A stretch of 52,753 bases of DNA from contig JAFGML010000002.1 of NCBI GenBank assembly GCA_016927555.1, positions 1 through 52,753 on the forward strand, read 5' to 3'. Below the pieces are notes generated by a model. The model had not been told where the DNA came from. It did not search any database and saw only the letters and a list, made by a program, of their open reading frames with translations. A program made the position numbers and the translations under genes. Of the stretch, positions 27,859 through 37,013 are shown piece by piece. Position 1 is the stretch's first letter, and each line of letters starts with the position of its first letter. Origin of the DNA: Thermoplasmatota archaeon (GTDB lineage: Archaea > Thermoplasmatota > E2 > DHVEG-1).

Positions 27859-28440
27859 TTAGAGTAACCCAAGCCCGGTCATCAGTAGGATTCCTGCGAG
27901 TAATCCGAAGATAGCAATGGTTTCTGTCATAACGGTAAAGATGATGCCACGTGCTGCGACGTCTGCGTTTCTGCCGACTGCGCTGATCGATGATGAGGCA
28001 ACCATACCTTGGTTAACTGCAGAGACTCCTGTTAACCCTACGATGAGTCCAATCCACACGGCAGCAGGGCCTAGTAAAGGGCTGGTCAGGTCTGCTCGTG
28101 CAGCACCACCGAGTAACCCTGCTCCTAACATGAGTAAAATAGCGGTCAGCAGACCGTACACGGCCTGGGTCATTGGCAGCACTGAGAGGACGAGGAGCTT
28201 TCCGAACAGATTTGGTTTTTCAGCAGTGACTGCTACAGCGGCAGATCCTGCAAGACTCAGTCCAATAGCAGCTGATATCCCTGCGATGCTAATGGCAAGG
28301 GCGCACCCCAGGATGATGAGCATCTTACTGTTATCTTCTTGCGTCATGTCTGCTTCCTCTTGGGCTTGTGCAAGTCCCACGGAGAACACCATGAGCAAAA
28401 CCAGTGTAAACACCAGCGTTATAATTCTAGCTTTCTTCAT
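27859..28440 (-). CDS. atpK: A-type ATP synthase subunit K (proteolipid), two hairpins, predicted Na+ site
   Basis: A 193-residue proteolipid: an N-terminal hydrophobic segment ending AQAQEE that looks like a cleavable signal, then four membrane helices arranged as two hairpins. Hairpin one has LPMTQAVYGLL, with no carboxylate; hairpin two has AVNQGMVAS and TETIAIFGLL with the single ion-binding Glu. In Enterococcus hirae NtpK the Na+ ligands are Leu61, Thr64, Gln65, Gln110 and Glu139, and all five equivalents are visible here, so Na+ coupling is predicted. One carboxylate per four helices gives a low ion-to-ATP ratio. A GGAGGT ribosome site precedes ATG. Confidence 0.93.
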   Translation of the reverse strand: MKKARIITLVFTLVLLMVFSVGLAQAQEEADMTQEDNSKMLIILGCALAISIAGISAAIGLSLAGSAAVAVTAEKPNLFGKLLVLSVLPMTQAVYGLLTAILLMLGAGLLGGAARADLTSPLLGPAAVWIGLIVGLTGVSAVNQGMVASSSISAVGRNADVAARGIIFTVMTETIAIFGLLAGILLMTGLGLL

Positions 28441-28456
28441 ATTTTTTTTACCTCCA

Positions 28457-30442
28457 TTACTCTTTAACCTTCGTGTATTGCCTACTCAGTTGAAAGGGGG
28501 TGAAGTTTTTTCCGCCACCCTCATAAAACCGATTGAAGAACTCAACGTATTGGAGTCGTAAGGAATGCACAGCAGCTCCAAGCGCTTGGATCCCTAGGTT
28601 CGCAGCATGGGCAATGACCAAGAGAATTGGAAGCAAGATGATGCCCACAACGGGGACTAAGGCGGGGAGGAGTTCTGCGACAACGTTGAAGGCCAGTGCC
28701 ATACCTGAGGTTGCCAGACCAAGGGCTAGAATTCGAGCGTACGACAACCAATCGCCGACATAGCCGGTAATTCCGAAAAATCCAATAGGGCCTGCGTGGA
28801 TGAACAACAGGATAACGCCAAGGAGTGTTAGAATAATCGCACTAGTCATCATGATCGTGTTGATCTGCCATTTCAGGATGAACACTCCGATGAGCATGCC
28901 GCCGCCAATTTGCAGGGGAATCCATGCAAAGTGCTGGGTGATTAATAGCTTGTACTGTTTTTGTCTCATCGTTTGCACTATGCCTAAGAGAATGCCAAGG
29001 TTGAGATGAATCAGACCACACAAGAGGGCAATCGTCAGAATGGTCAATGGATCGCCTAAGGATTCCAGAGGTAAATGAATTCCCCCCAGAGAAATACTGT
29101 AGAGGGGGCGTGTCGGGTCATGGTAGATGAACCGTGGTATGAAATCCCCAAAGAAGCTATTCATCAGGAACCCAGAGATGGTGGTTGAGACGCCAAGCCA
29201 CACTCCAAGAAAACTCCAATTTTTTAAGAAGGGACTGTGTCGTCCTATGTAGAAGTAGCCGAGCAGTGAGAGGAGAAGAATGACAAGCCCGTACCCCGCA
29301 TCCCCAAGCATGAGTCCGAAGAAGATGATGAAGAAGATTCCTAAGAAGATAGTAGGGTTTACCTCGTTGTACTTAGGTGTGGCAAATAAATTGAGAAATG
29401 TCTGAAACGTTGAAGCCCACTTCGGTATTTCGAGATGGGTGGGGGGTGCATCTGGATTTGCGGATGGTGTTTCAAAGTGAACATCGTTCAGACCATGGGT
29501 GGTGTGATCGAGTAACGTCTGGAGCGCCCCTGTGTTTTTCTCTAAGCACCATCCGTTGATGATGTACGTGGTGTGGGTCTGGAGAAACTGTTTGACGATT
29601 TCCTTGCGTATGCGTTCAAGTGACAGTTCTTCTCGCAATGCGTAGAGCTCCCCAAGGTACTGTGATGCATAGTGGGCTAACTCTGATTGCGAGGTTTGTA
29701 TCTGTTGCTCAAGGTCCTTTTGCTGGTTCTGAAGGTCTGTGAGAGCCTGTGTGGGTGACCCTGACAGCTGCTTGAAATCAAAGAGCTCAAGCGTCTCACG
29801 TGCGAGGCGGTCTATTTTGTCTTTCTCAGAGATATGGGCAACGATCAAGACAGTCCATTCACTCTTCTTTTTCTGCTTGTACTCCTTTGAGGAGAGCAGG
29901 ATGAGATCCTGGGGAGTTATTGCTTGTTGGATGGATGAAAGATCCGAGGTTTTTCCAGCAATGAAGATCACATATGGTGATTCCTGGAAATACTGTACAT
30001 CAAAAGAATCATTCGGGAGAAGTGCGAGTTGTTGTGCTAACGCCTCAAGGTGTTGCTTCTGGTCGTGTAGGTGTTTTATGTGGTCTTCTTTGGTAAGCAC
30101 GGTTTGTTCTATGGCGTGGAAGAGGTTTTCAACGTCAGCTTGGATTTGATTAGCTGGACGTTTGTGGATGGTTTTAACAGGGAGGGGCTCTGGGTGGAGG
30201 AGAGCCTTTATCCCGCTTTTCCCTTTGAGTGTTCTGCTGAGGATATCGATGAGTTTGGTTAATCGGGTTTCATAGGTTGTGTAGAGTGAGACCTCTGCAG
30301 GTAGTGTGGTCTTCTCCGTCAATCCTTGGAATGGCACGTCTTCTCTGTGAACATCCGTAATTTCCAAAAGACCAGCTTCATGGAGTTTGGCTATGACGTC
30401 CTCTGCGTAGGTTTGATGGAGAACAATAGATGTTTTTTTCAT
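28457..30442 (-). CDS. atpI: A-type ATP synthase subunit I (membrane stator, a subunit)
   Basis: A 661-residue subunit: about 330 residues of cytoplasmic coiled-coil-rich sequence that binds the peripheral stalks, then about eight membrane helices. The membrane part begins near FLNLFATPKYNEVNPT and includes FFGLMLGDAGYG and the helix with the essential arginine region YARILALGLATSGMA, ending with a conserved HSLRLQYVEFFNRFYEGGG. It forms the ion path with the K ring. Length is normal. Confidence 0.95.
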   Translation of the reverse strand: MKKTSIVLHQTYAEDVIAKLHEAGLLEITDVHREDVPFQGLTEKTTLPAEVSLYTTYETRLTKLIDILSRTLKGKSGIKALLHPEPLPVKTIHKRPANQIQADVENLFHAIEQTVLTKEDHIKHLHDQKQHLEALAQQLALLPNDSFDVQYFQESPYVIFIAGKTSDLSSIQQAITPQDLILLSSKEYKQKKKSEWTVLIVAHISEKDKIDRLARETLELFDFKQLSGSPTQALTDLQNQQKDLEQQIQTSQSELAHYASQYLGELYALREELSLERIRKEIVKQFLQTHTTYIINGWCLEKNTGALQTLLDHTTHGLNDVHFETPSANPDAPPTHLEIPKWASTFQTFLNLFATPKYNEVNPTIFLGIFFIIFFGLMLGDAGYGLVILLLSLLGYFYIGRHSPFLKNWSFLGVWLGVSTTISGFLMNSFFGDFIPRFIYHDPTRPLYSISLGGIHLPLESLGDPLTILTIALLCGLIHLNLGILLGIVQTMRQKQYKLLITQHFAWIPLQIGGGMLIGVFILKWQINTIMMTSAIILTLLGVILLFIHAGPIGFFGITGYVGDWLSYARILALGLATSGMALAFNVVAELLPALVPVVGIILLPILLVIAHAANLGIQALGAAVHSLRLQYVEFFNRFYEGGGKNFTPFQLSRQYTKVKE

Positions 30443-30462
30443 CTCCGCTGGAAAAAGAATTG

Positions 30463-30774
30463 CTACGTCCCCCCTTGGACAGAGTCTATGATGTAGTCGA
30501 CTGCTGCTGGTATTTTTTCCTGAACAGTTTTTTTTAGTTCACCGATGGTTGCTTTTCCGTCTTTTTTTATTTGTTGGATGTCCTTTTTAGCGTCTTCTGT
30601 TGCTTGTGTGGCGAGTATTTTCCCTTGTTTTCTGGCTTCAGCAATGATTTTCTCTTTTTCTTTCTCAGCGATCTGATGAGCTTTTTTAATGGTAGTTTCC
30701 GCTTCTTTTTTTGCGTTTTCAATGGCGTGTACTGCATCGGTTTCCGCTTGTTTTATCTCCTTGAGAGGTATCAT
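30463..30774 (-). CDS. atpH: A-type ATP synthase subunit H (peripheral stalk)
   Basis: A 103-residue, almost wholly helical protein rich in Ala, Glu and Lys (KQAETDAVHAIENAKKEAET), the partner of subunit E in the peripheral stalks. It is the first gene of the operon in the standard archaeal order H-I-K-E-C-F-A-B-D. Confidence 0.88.
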   Translation of the reverse strand: MIPLKEIKQAETDAVHAIENAKKEAETTIKKAHQIAEKEKEKIIAEARKQGKILATQATEDAKKDIQQIKKDGKATIGELKKTVQEKIPAAVDYIIDSVQGGT

Positions 30775-30992
30775 ATCGCTATACCCGTATTCAGATACTC
30801 CTTATTAGTATTTGGATAAAGGGAGGAACGCTTATTTTTTCATCGAAAAAAAGGTCATCTGAAGAACAGGTTTTGATAGCGGCGTGGGGCATAGTGTGTT
30901 CTAGGATTTTGGGCTGTCTCAGACCGGAAATTTCTAATAGTCTGAAGAATTACGTCGGCTGGGAAAAAAACGACTCGTTGAGGTATCTAACT
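30775..30992. promoter_or_regulatory. Divergent control region between atp operon and hydrogenase genes
   Basis: A 218-nt AT-rich region without a convincing gene. On the minus strand, CTTTATCCAAATAC (about 30812-30825) could be the atp promoter. On the plus strand, AAATTTCTAATAG (about 30928-30940) lies about 55 nt before the hydrogenase ATG, and GAGGT at 30979-30983 is its ribosome site. A plus-strand frame upstream of 30993 is open back to 30873 but resembles no hydrogenase subunit. Confidence 0.4.
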
Positions 30993-31430
30993 ATGGTAAA
31001 AGCTCTTACTAAATCATTTAAGAAATCACTGTGGGTGTACCATTGTAACTCAGGGTCTTGTAACGGGTGTGATATTGAGATCATCGCAGCCCTTTGTCCT
31101 CGATATGATGTCGAACGATTTGGCATAAAACTCGTTGGAACACCACGTCACGCTGATGTCCTACTCATCACCGGTCCAGTCACGCGACAACTAGTAGAAA
31201 AAGTGAAACGAGTGTACGCGCAGATGCCAGATCCGAAGGCAGTGATTTGTGTTGGCAACTGTGGCAATACTGGGGATGTGTTCTATGAATCCTACAACCT
31301 CGTTGGTCCTATTGACCAAGTGATACCAGTTGATGTGTACGTAATTGGGTGCCCACCACGGCCTGAGAATATCATAAACGGCGTTGCAAAAGCTTGGGTG
31401 AAACTGGAGACGTTGGAGGCGAAACGATGA
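30993..31430 (+). CDS. Group 4 [NiFe]-hydrogenase small subunit (EchC/MbhJ/NuoB-like)
   Basis: A 145-residue NuoB-type subunit that carries the proximal [4Fe-4S] cluster. Candidate ligands are Cys23 and Cys26 in GSCNGCDIE, a third Cys in GNCGNTG and a fourth in IGCPPRPE; Cys18 is an extra one. ATG 30993 follows GAGGT with 9 nt spacing; the frame upstream of it adds no family sequence. It overlaps the next gene by four bases. Group 4 enzymes oxidise reduced ferredoxin and evolve H2, normally at the membrane. Confidence 0.92.
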   Translation: MVKALTKSFKKSLWVYHCNSGSCNGCDIEIIAALCPRYDVERFGIKLVGTPRHADVLLITGPVTRQLVEKVKRVYAQMPDPKAVICVGNCGNTGDVFYESYNLVGPIDQVIPVDVYVIGCPPRPENIINGVAKAWVKLETLEAKR

Positions 31431-31969
31431 GCCAAGAGTCCCGTTTAACCCCTGAACAGATCGTGCAGTCATTTCAAGAAACATTTCCAAATAATATTCG
31501 TGATTCGCGCATTGAGCGGCACACGGCAGGACTGAAGAAAACAGAGCTTGTTCACATCTGGATGCGGATGGACAGGGAGAAGTTCAAAGATATTCTGAAG
31601 CACATCATGACTATTGATAAAGCTCCGCACCTCGCAGTCGTCTCAGGGTACGACAGCAACGAGACGATTGAACTGATCTATCATTTTTCTGTGTACCATG
31701 GAACACCCTACCAAGAACTCTCGTTGAACTTTGTAGTGTCCCTCCCCAAAGCAGACCCAACAATTGAGACAATCACTGATGTGTACCCTGGCGCCCTGAT
31801 CACGGAGCAAGAGAAACAGGAGATGCTCGGTGTTGTTGTGAAGGGCATTCCTGTGAATCGCCGTGTGTTCATATCAGATGATTTCCCAAAAGGGGTGTAC
31901 CCGTGGCGTCGCGATGAGACCGGACCTGCGAAAATGGTGAAAAATTTACACCATGAGGTGAAGCCATGA
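31427..31969 (+). CDS. Group 4 [NiFe]-hydrogenase NuoC-like subunit (EchD/MbhK type)
   Basis: A 180-residue subunit similar to the 30-kDa/NuoC family. The C-terminal signature region is visible in VYHGTPYQELSLNFVVSL, ITDVYPGALITEQEKQEMLGV and RRVFISDDFPKGVYPWRRDE. It contains no cofactor motif, as usual. The start overlaps the small-subunit stop (ATGA) and its end overlaps the large-subunit start, giving a tightly coupled set. Confidence 0.88.
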   Translation: MSQESRLTPEQIVQSFQETFPNNIRDSRIERHTAGLKKTELVHIWMRMDREKFKDILKHIMTIDKAPHLAVVSGYDSNETIELIYHFSVYHGTPYQELSLNFVVSLPKADPTIETITDVYPGALITEQEKQEMLGVVVKGIPVNRRVFISDDFPKGVYPWRRDETGPAKMVKNLHHEVKP

Positions 31970-33192
31970 GCACTCTGACGAAAACTACGTATCAGATTCC
32001 CATCGGACCGATTCACCCTGCTTTAAAGGAACCGGTGATGTTTGAGTTTGAAATCGACGGGGAACAAATTGTGAATGTGGATGTCCGACTTGGTCATGTC
32101 CATCGAGCAATTGAATGGGCAGGGACAAGGCGAAACCCGATTCAAGTCCTCTACCTTGCGGAACGCATCTGTGGGATTTGCTCCTACTGTCATCCCATGG
32201 CTTTCGCTTTGGCTGTGGAACGTATCGCTGGCATTGAGGTGCCTGACCGCGCGCAGTATCTCCGAGTCATCCACGCAGAGTTGGAGAGGATTTGTTCGCA
32301 CATCCTCTGGGCAGGTGTCGCCGCCCATGAGATAGGGTTTGACTCGGTGTTGTTTTTAACCTGGGAGATGCGGGAAAGAGCATTAGATCTCACCGAGTAC
32401 CTCACAGGGAATCGTGTCACGAAAGGGATTACCATGATTGGTGGGATCCGCAGAGATATCACCCCTGACATGCATCCGCAGATACACGAAAAACTCCAGT
32501 ACTTCAAAGATAACTTTGAGAAAATTCGGCACATCTACCTTGATGATAAAACCTTCAAGATGCGCACGAAAGGGTGCGGTGTGTTAACGAAAGAGGAGGC
32601 AGTGAAGCTCAATGCGGTAGGCCCTACGGCGCGAGCATCAGGAGTGAAGATAGACGTACGACGTGATCAAAGTTTTTTTGCCTATGGGGACCTTGACTTC
32701 GACTACATCACACCCGACGTGCTCACTGGAGAAGTGAATGGTGACGTCTACGATCGTATCATTGTCCGCTTACTCGAAGTAAAGCAATCACTGGAACTCA
32801 TTGAGCAAAGTCTGAAGCAAATGCCTGAAGGACCTATTGTCGCAGAGCCAAAAATAGCAAAGTTACTGGCGATGTTGAAGAAAGCGGACGGCGAAGCTAT
32901 CGGCAGGATGGAAGCACCACGTGGTGAGGTGTTCCACTACGTGAAAATGAATGGCAGTGAATGTCCGTATTTCTGGAAAGTACGTGCACCTACGTACAGT
33001 AACATTCTCCCCTGGATACCGATGTTGAAAGGGGAGCAAATAGCAGATATCCCTATTGTCGCTGCATCAACTGATCCGTGTATGTCATGCACTAATCGAG
33101 TCACGTTTATTGAGAAGAATAACTCGTATACCCTTGATAGAGAAGAGCTGCATCGTCGCAGTGTCGAGAAGACACGGAGGTTGTGTCCATGA
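31966..33192 (+). CDS. Group 4 [NiFe]-hydrogenase large subunit (EchE/MbhL type)
   Basis: A 408-residue catalytic subunit. Both nickel motifs are intact: RICGICSYCH with Cys69 and Cys72, and DPCMSCTNR with Cys372 and Cys375. This separates it from Complex I NuoD and Mbx-type subunits, which lack these cysteines. The C-terminus extends 30 residues past the last motif; whether it is trimmed by a maturation protease is unclear, and no protease gene is in the window. The start overlaps the NuoC-like gene and the end overlaps the ferredoxin gene. Confidence 0.95.
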   Translation: MSTLTKTTYQIPIGPIHPALKEPVMFEFEIDGEQIVNVDVRLGHVHRAIEWAGTRRNPIQVLYLAERICGICSYCHPMAFALAVERIAGIEVPDRAQYLRVIHAELERICSHILWAGVAAHEIGFDSVLFLTWEMRERALDLTEYLTGNRVTKGITMIGGIRRDITPDMHPQIHEKLQYFKDNFEKIRHIYLDDKTFKMRTKGCGVLTKEEAVKLNAVGPTARASGVKIDVRRDQSFFAYGDLDFDYITPDVLTGEVNGDVYDRIIVRLLEVKQSLELIEQSLKQMPEGPIVAEPKIAKLLAMLKKADGEAIGRMEAPRGEVFHYVKMNGSECPYFWKVRAPTYSNILPWIPMLKGEQIADIPIVAASTDPCMSCTNRVTFIEKNNSYTLDREELHRRSVEKTRRLCP

Positions 33193-33590
33193 GATTTGCG
33201 ATGCTTCCTCAGGTTTTTCGTCAGATGTTTAAAAAACCATTTACAAACAAGTTCCCTGCGAAGTACGCTCCTTCATCGACGACTCAGTTCTTAGACAATG
33301 TAGCGAATGGGAACGCTCAGATGATACCTCCTGTTCCAACACCGCAGAACTTTCGAGGTAAAATTCAGTACGACAGAGAGAAATGCATAGGATGTAAACT
33401 GTGCATAAAAGTATGTCCCTCCGGAGCAATCGAGTTTAAGGAGGAGCAAAAGAAGGTAAAAATTTATCTCGCTCGATGCACGTTTTGCTCACAGTGTAAC
33501 GACATCTGCCCCACCAATTGTCTGAGCATGAGTAATGAGTTTCTGCTTGCAGATACTGACAAGTATGCACAAGCATTAATTGTAGAATAG
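33189..33590 (+). CDS. Two-[4Fe-4S] ferredoxin-like hydrogenase subunit (EchF/MbhN/NuoI-like)
   Basis: A 133-residue electron-transfer subunit with two cluster motifs, CIGCKLCIKVCP and CTFCSQCNDICP, in the C-terminal half. The N-terminal half has the PTPQNFRGKIQYD approach seen in NuoI-like proteins. ATG 33189 overlaps the large-subunit stop. It is the last gene of the hydrogenase set; no NuoH-like or antiporter-like subunit follows. Confidence 0.93.
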   Translation: MRFAMLPQVFRQMFKKPFTNKFPAKYAPSSTTQFLDNVANGNAQMIPPVPTPQNFRGKIQYDREKCIGCKLCIKVCPSGAIEFKEEQKKVKIYLARCTFCSQCNDICPTNCLSMSNEFLLADTDKYAQALIVE

Positions 33591-33645
33591 ATACAAACAG
33601 CGTATACTGTGACTAGACAGACACAATATACTCAGGACACACACA

Positions 33646-34284
33646 ATGACAACAACACGGTCAGGAGGGGCCTCTCGTCGTCTCTCCCGTTGGATTCAAC
33701 TCACTATTTTTTTACTCATCATCGGTGTTGGAGCCGCCTTCTTTTTGTACGTCTACTATTCGTTAGCCGGGGAGCAGCAGCAGTGGTATGCTGGGCTTTC
33801 TCTGGCGTATTTCATCCCACCGGCTGGGAAAGAGACAGTGATCTTCGTTGGGTTAAATAGGGGTTTACCGTTCGTTGCTTGGGTCGGTACTCTATGGGTC
33901 TTTGATCTTTTGGTATGTGTCGCGATTATGACAAACTGGTGGATTTTTGAATTACTCATTCACCATATTCCTCCCTTCCCCTTCATTGGCATCCGTCGAA
34001 AAAAACCACATGTGTACCGTACAGTAGTATCATTGAAATTCTGGTATGAGAAACTACAGCGGAAAACACAGGAAATTGAGAGGAAGTATGTCGGGAAGGT
34101 ACTGCTGCTGATGTTAATGGTGTTTATGTTCATTCCGTTCCAGGGGACGGGGGCAATGTCGACGACCATTATCGGTACGACTCTAGGTCTGCGGAAGCGA
34201 ACAATCACATGTGTCGTGCTGTTAGGATCATTTTTATCTATTCTGTTAGTCAGTTCTTTGTACTATGGGCTATTCCGTCTGTAG
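33646..34284 (+). CDS. Integral membrane protein, small-multidrug-export-like
   Basis: A 212-residue membrane protein with about four to five hydrophobic helices and a basic cytoplasmic loop in the middle (RRKKPH to [10 protein letters not shown]). The segments [16 protein letters not shown] and [22 protein letters not shown] match the family called putative small multi-drug export protein (Pfam Sm_multidrug_ex), a name with little functional support. It starts 55 nt after the hydrogenase ferredoxin gene, so it may be co-transcribed, but it has no resemblance to hydrogenase membrane subunits. True function unknown. Confidence 0.75.
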   Translation: MTTTRSGGASRRLSRWIQLTIFLLIIGVGAAFFLYVYYSLAGEQQQWYAGLSLAYFIPPAGKETVIFVGLNRGLPFVAWVGTLWVFDLLVCVAIMTNWWIFELLIHHIPPFPFIGIRRKKPHVYRTVVSLKFWYEKLQRKTQEIERKYVGKVLLLMLMVFMFIPFQGTGAMSTTIIGTTLGLRKRTITCVVLLGSFLSILLVSSLYYGLFRL

Positions 34285-34300
34285 ACGGCTCTCTGTTTTC

Positions 34301-36397
34301 TTATCCAAAGAAGATGAAGATAGGTAGAAAGACAAGGGTGACGACAGACATGAGTTTAATGAGAATGTTCAGTGAAGGCCCTGAGGTGTCTTTGCAGGGG
34401 TCTCCGACGGTGTCACCGATGACTGTTGCTTTATGGGCATCAGAACCCTTCCCACCAAGATTGCCAGATTCAATGTACTTTTTTGCGTTATCCCACGCGC
34501 CACCTGAGTTGGCTAGAAAGATGGCGAGGAGAAACCCTGTTGAGATAGATCCAAGGAGCAGACCTGCAAGCCCAGCAAGACCTGCACCAATTGGTCCAAC
34601 GAAACCAAAGACAATCCCAACGGTAATCGGGGAGATCACTGCTAACAAACCAGGGAGGATCATCTCATGTAACGCCCGTTTCGTACTGATGGTGACGCAG
34701 CGTTTGTAATCCGGTTTGCTGTTCGGGTCAGTTAACAGCTTGAATTCTTTGAATTGGTAGCGTACCTCTTCCACCATGCTGTAGGCTGCTCTTCCAACGG
34801 CACCCATGGTCAGAGCGATGAATACAAAGGGAAGCATCGCGCCAAGGAAGAGACCCGCGACGAGATAGGGGCTGGTGAGGCTGCTCAAGGACAGGAAGCT
34901 TAACAGTTGTTCTGGTGAGTAGTAGAGACTGAGAGAGACGATGAAGGTAGATATCAAGGCAAGGGCAGTGATCGCCGCAGATCCAATGGCAAATCCTTTC
35001 CCCATGGCTGCCGTCGTGTTGCCAACAGCATCAAGTGACTCTGCGCGTTCCCGAACCTCTCGTCCCATGCCACTCATCTCAGCGATCCCAGCGGCGTTAT
35101 CAGCCACAGGCCCATAGCAGTCAGTTGCCAGAGAGATGCCAAGAACACTGAGCATCCCCACTGCTGCAAGTGCCACCCCGTAGAAATCTGCGAAGACATA
35201 GGAGAGAATCATGGCTACCACAACAGAAATAACAGGGATGACTGTGCTCATCATCCCAGTGACTAAACCTTGGATGATGACGGTTGCTGGGCCGGTTTTT
35301 GCTGCCTCTGCGATGCGTTTGACTGGTTTTTGTTTTTCTGAGGCAAAATACTCTGTGTTTAACCCAATGATGATGCCAGCTATGAGGCCAGCGAGTACTG
35401 CGTAGTATGGCCCTAAATTACCGTTGAGGAGGTACCAGGTGGCTACACCAGCGAATATTGCAACAAGAATCGTACTGGCGAAGAGACCGTTGCGCATCGC
35501 GGAATACACATTTGATTTTTTCCCAGTTCTGACAAACAACATGCCAATAATGGATGAGAGAATCCCAATAGCGGAGATGAGGAGTGGGAGAATGATAGCG
35601 TTGTACCCATAGGTCTGCAATGCGATGCCTCCAGCGACAGCAGCAAGAGACATGGGGGCGATAATGGATTCGACATAGGATTCATACAAGTCAGCGCCCA
35701 TTCCCGCAACGTCACCAACGTTATCTCCCACGAGATCAGCAACAACAGCTGGATTCCGAGGGTCATCCTCAGGGATGTTGGATTCTACCTTTCCGACAAG
35801 ATCTGCACCAACATCTGCTGATTTTGTATAGATTCCTCCACCAACCCGGGCGAACAGAGCGACGGAGGAGGCTCCAAACCCAAAACCAAAGAGGATATTT
35901 GTCGTCATAGCTATAGAGAGAGCGAAGACCTCGGTGAATAAGAGGAACAACCCGAAGACACCTAAAATCCCTAATCCGACGACACAAATCCCCATGACCG
36001 CGCCACTTGAGAAAGCAATTGATAAACCTTTGTTGACGCTCTGCTTTGCACCTTCAGCAGTTTTGGCATTTGCCATGGTTGCGATCCGCATCCCAATGTT
36101 TCCTGAAATGATAGAGAGAAACGCGCCAAGGATGAATGCAACCATAGTACCCCAATGCATGCCACTTTCGGGGATTAGTGAAGCGCCTCCAAGGACGATA
36201 CTAAGAGTAATGATGAAAATGATTAAAATTTTATTTTCACTATTTAGAAATGCAACAGCTCCTTCATGAATCGCGTTGCTTATTTCTCTCATTTTTTCCG
36301 TACCAGAGCTTTCTCGTCGAATTCTGTAGACGAGGAATCCTGCGTAGAATAACGCGATGAATCCACTGATGACGATAAATACTGCTATGAGGTCCAT
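34301..36397 (-). CDS. hppA: Membrane-bound, K+-dependent-type ion-pumping pyrophosphatase
   Basis: A 698-residue protein of about 16 membrane helices that couples PPi hydrolysis to H+ or Na+ export. Active-site motifs are complete: [11 protein letters not shown] with the [19 protein letters not shown] stretch, and the late [15 protein letters not shown]. The K+-dependence determinant is AlaAla..Gly in [12 protein letters not shown]+-independent enzymes have Lys and Thr there. Whether it pumps H+ or Na+ cannot be settled by eye. It would recover energy from PPi made by the acyl-CoA synthetase. GGAGGAGAA precedes ATG. It is convergent with the membrane protein gene. Confidence 0.96.
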   Translation of the reverse strand: MDLIAVFIVISGFIALFYAGFLVYRIRRESSGTEKMREISNAIHEGAVAFLNSENKILIIFIITLSIVLGGASLIPESGMHWGTMVAFILGAFLSIISGNIGMRIATMANAKTAEGAKQSVNKGLSIAFSSGAVMGICVVGLGILGVFGLFLLFTEVFALSIAMTTNILFGFGFGASSVALFARVGGGIYTKSADVGADLVGKVESNIPEDDPRNPAVVADLVGDNVGDVAGMGADLYESYVESIIAPMSLAAVAGGIALQTYGYNAIILPLLISAIGILSSIIGMLFVRTGKKSNVYSAMRNGLFASTILVAIFAGVATWYLLNGNLGPYYAVLAGLIAGIIIGLNTEYFASEKQKPVKRIAEAAKTGPATVIIQGLVTGMMSTVIPVISVVVAMILSYVFADFYGVALAAVGMLSVLGISLATDCYGPVADNAAGIAEMSGMGREVRERAESLDAVGNTTAAMGKGFAIGSAAITALALISTFIVSLSLYYSPEQLLSFLSLSSLTSPYLVAGLFLGAMLPFVFIALTMGAVGRAAYSMVEEVRYQFKEFKLLTDPNSKPDYKRCVTISTKRALHEMILPGLLAVISPITVGIVFGFVGPIGAGLAGLAGLLLGSISTGFLLAIFLANSGGAWDNAKKYIESGNLGGKGSDAHKATVIGDTVGDPCKDTSGPSLNILIKLMSVVTLVFLPIFIFFG

Positions 36398-36431
36398 AAG
36401 GGTTCTCCTCCGCAGCAGGCATTCTGATATT

Positions 36432-36440
36432 GCTATATAA
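36432..36440 (-). promoter_or_regulatory. TATA box of the pyrophosphatase gene
   Basis: TTATATAGC on the minus strand lies about 35-43 nt before ATG 36397, leaving a short leader that contains the GGAGGAG ribosome site. Confidence 0.6.
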
Positions 36441-36490
36441 CCGTTATGGAAAATTTATTGCACTAGAGATTCCTCTCTGATGCCGTAGTT

Positions 36491-36500
36491 CTTAAATATT
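36491..36500 (+). promoter_or_regulatory. TATA box of the CBS-antiporter pair
   Basis: CTTAAATATT ends 21 nt before ATG 36522, which suits a leaderless transcript; no Shine-Dalgarno is seen in front of the ATG. Confidence 0.55.
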
Positions 36501-36521
36501 GTATATCTGTTCTGCTACTGC

Positions 36522-37013
36522 ATGGCGAATCGATTGCTCAAAAACTTTTATGATCTTCAGGTGCGCCAGTTAATGGACAAGCGTCTCTGGGATCTCCCCA
36601 TTTGTGAGAAAAAAGAGGAGATCTCCACTGTGCTCAATATTCTTGGGGGCAGGAATCACGTGTGGGTTATCAACACTCGGAAGAAAAGAGAGCTTGTGGG
36701 TGTGATTACTGAGCATGATATCCTCTCCACCCTGACACCAACGAGATTCTCCCCGTACATGTTTGGAGTTCCTGATGTTCGTTCCTTACAGTACGGCACC
36801 GTACAAACCGCTGAAGATATCATGTGCAAACGAGTCATCACGTGTAAAGAGGATGAGAAAGTCATTGATGTCCTCCGGAGAATGACAAAGTACCGTCTGC
36901 GCAGGCTCCCTGTTGTGAAAAATAAACAGTTAGTTGGAGAAATTACTTTAAACCTCCTCATTAGAAAATATTTTGATGCCACTCAATACCATGCGATTGT
37001 AGAAGAAGGTTGA
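36522..37013 (+). CDS. CBS-domain pair protein
   Basis: A 163-residue protein made of two CBS domains. The first covers about residues 12-75 (QLMDKRLWDL to LVGVITEHDILS) and the second about 95-155 (AEDIMCKRVITC to LRRLPVVKNKQLVGEITLNLLI). Such Bateman modules bind adenosine nucleotides and regulate attached or neighbouring proteins. Its stop overlaps the start of the antiporter gene, so a role as a nucleotide-sensing regulator of that transporter is likely but inferred. Confidence 0.88.
   Translation: MANRLLKNFYDLQVRQLMDKRLWDLPICEKKEEISTVLNILGGRNHVWVINTRKKRELVGVITEHDILSTLTPTRFSPYMFGVPDVRSLQYGTVQTAEDIMCKRVITCKEDEKVIDVLRRMTKYRLRRLPVVKNKQLVGEITLNLLIRKYFDATQYHAIVEEG

Noticed and set aside
30873-30992. 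N-terminal extension of the hydrogenase small subunit
   Set aside because: The residues before ATG 30993 do not resemble the family, and GAGGT lies correctly before ATG 30993.
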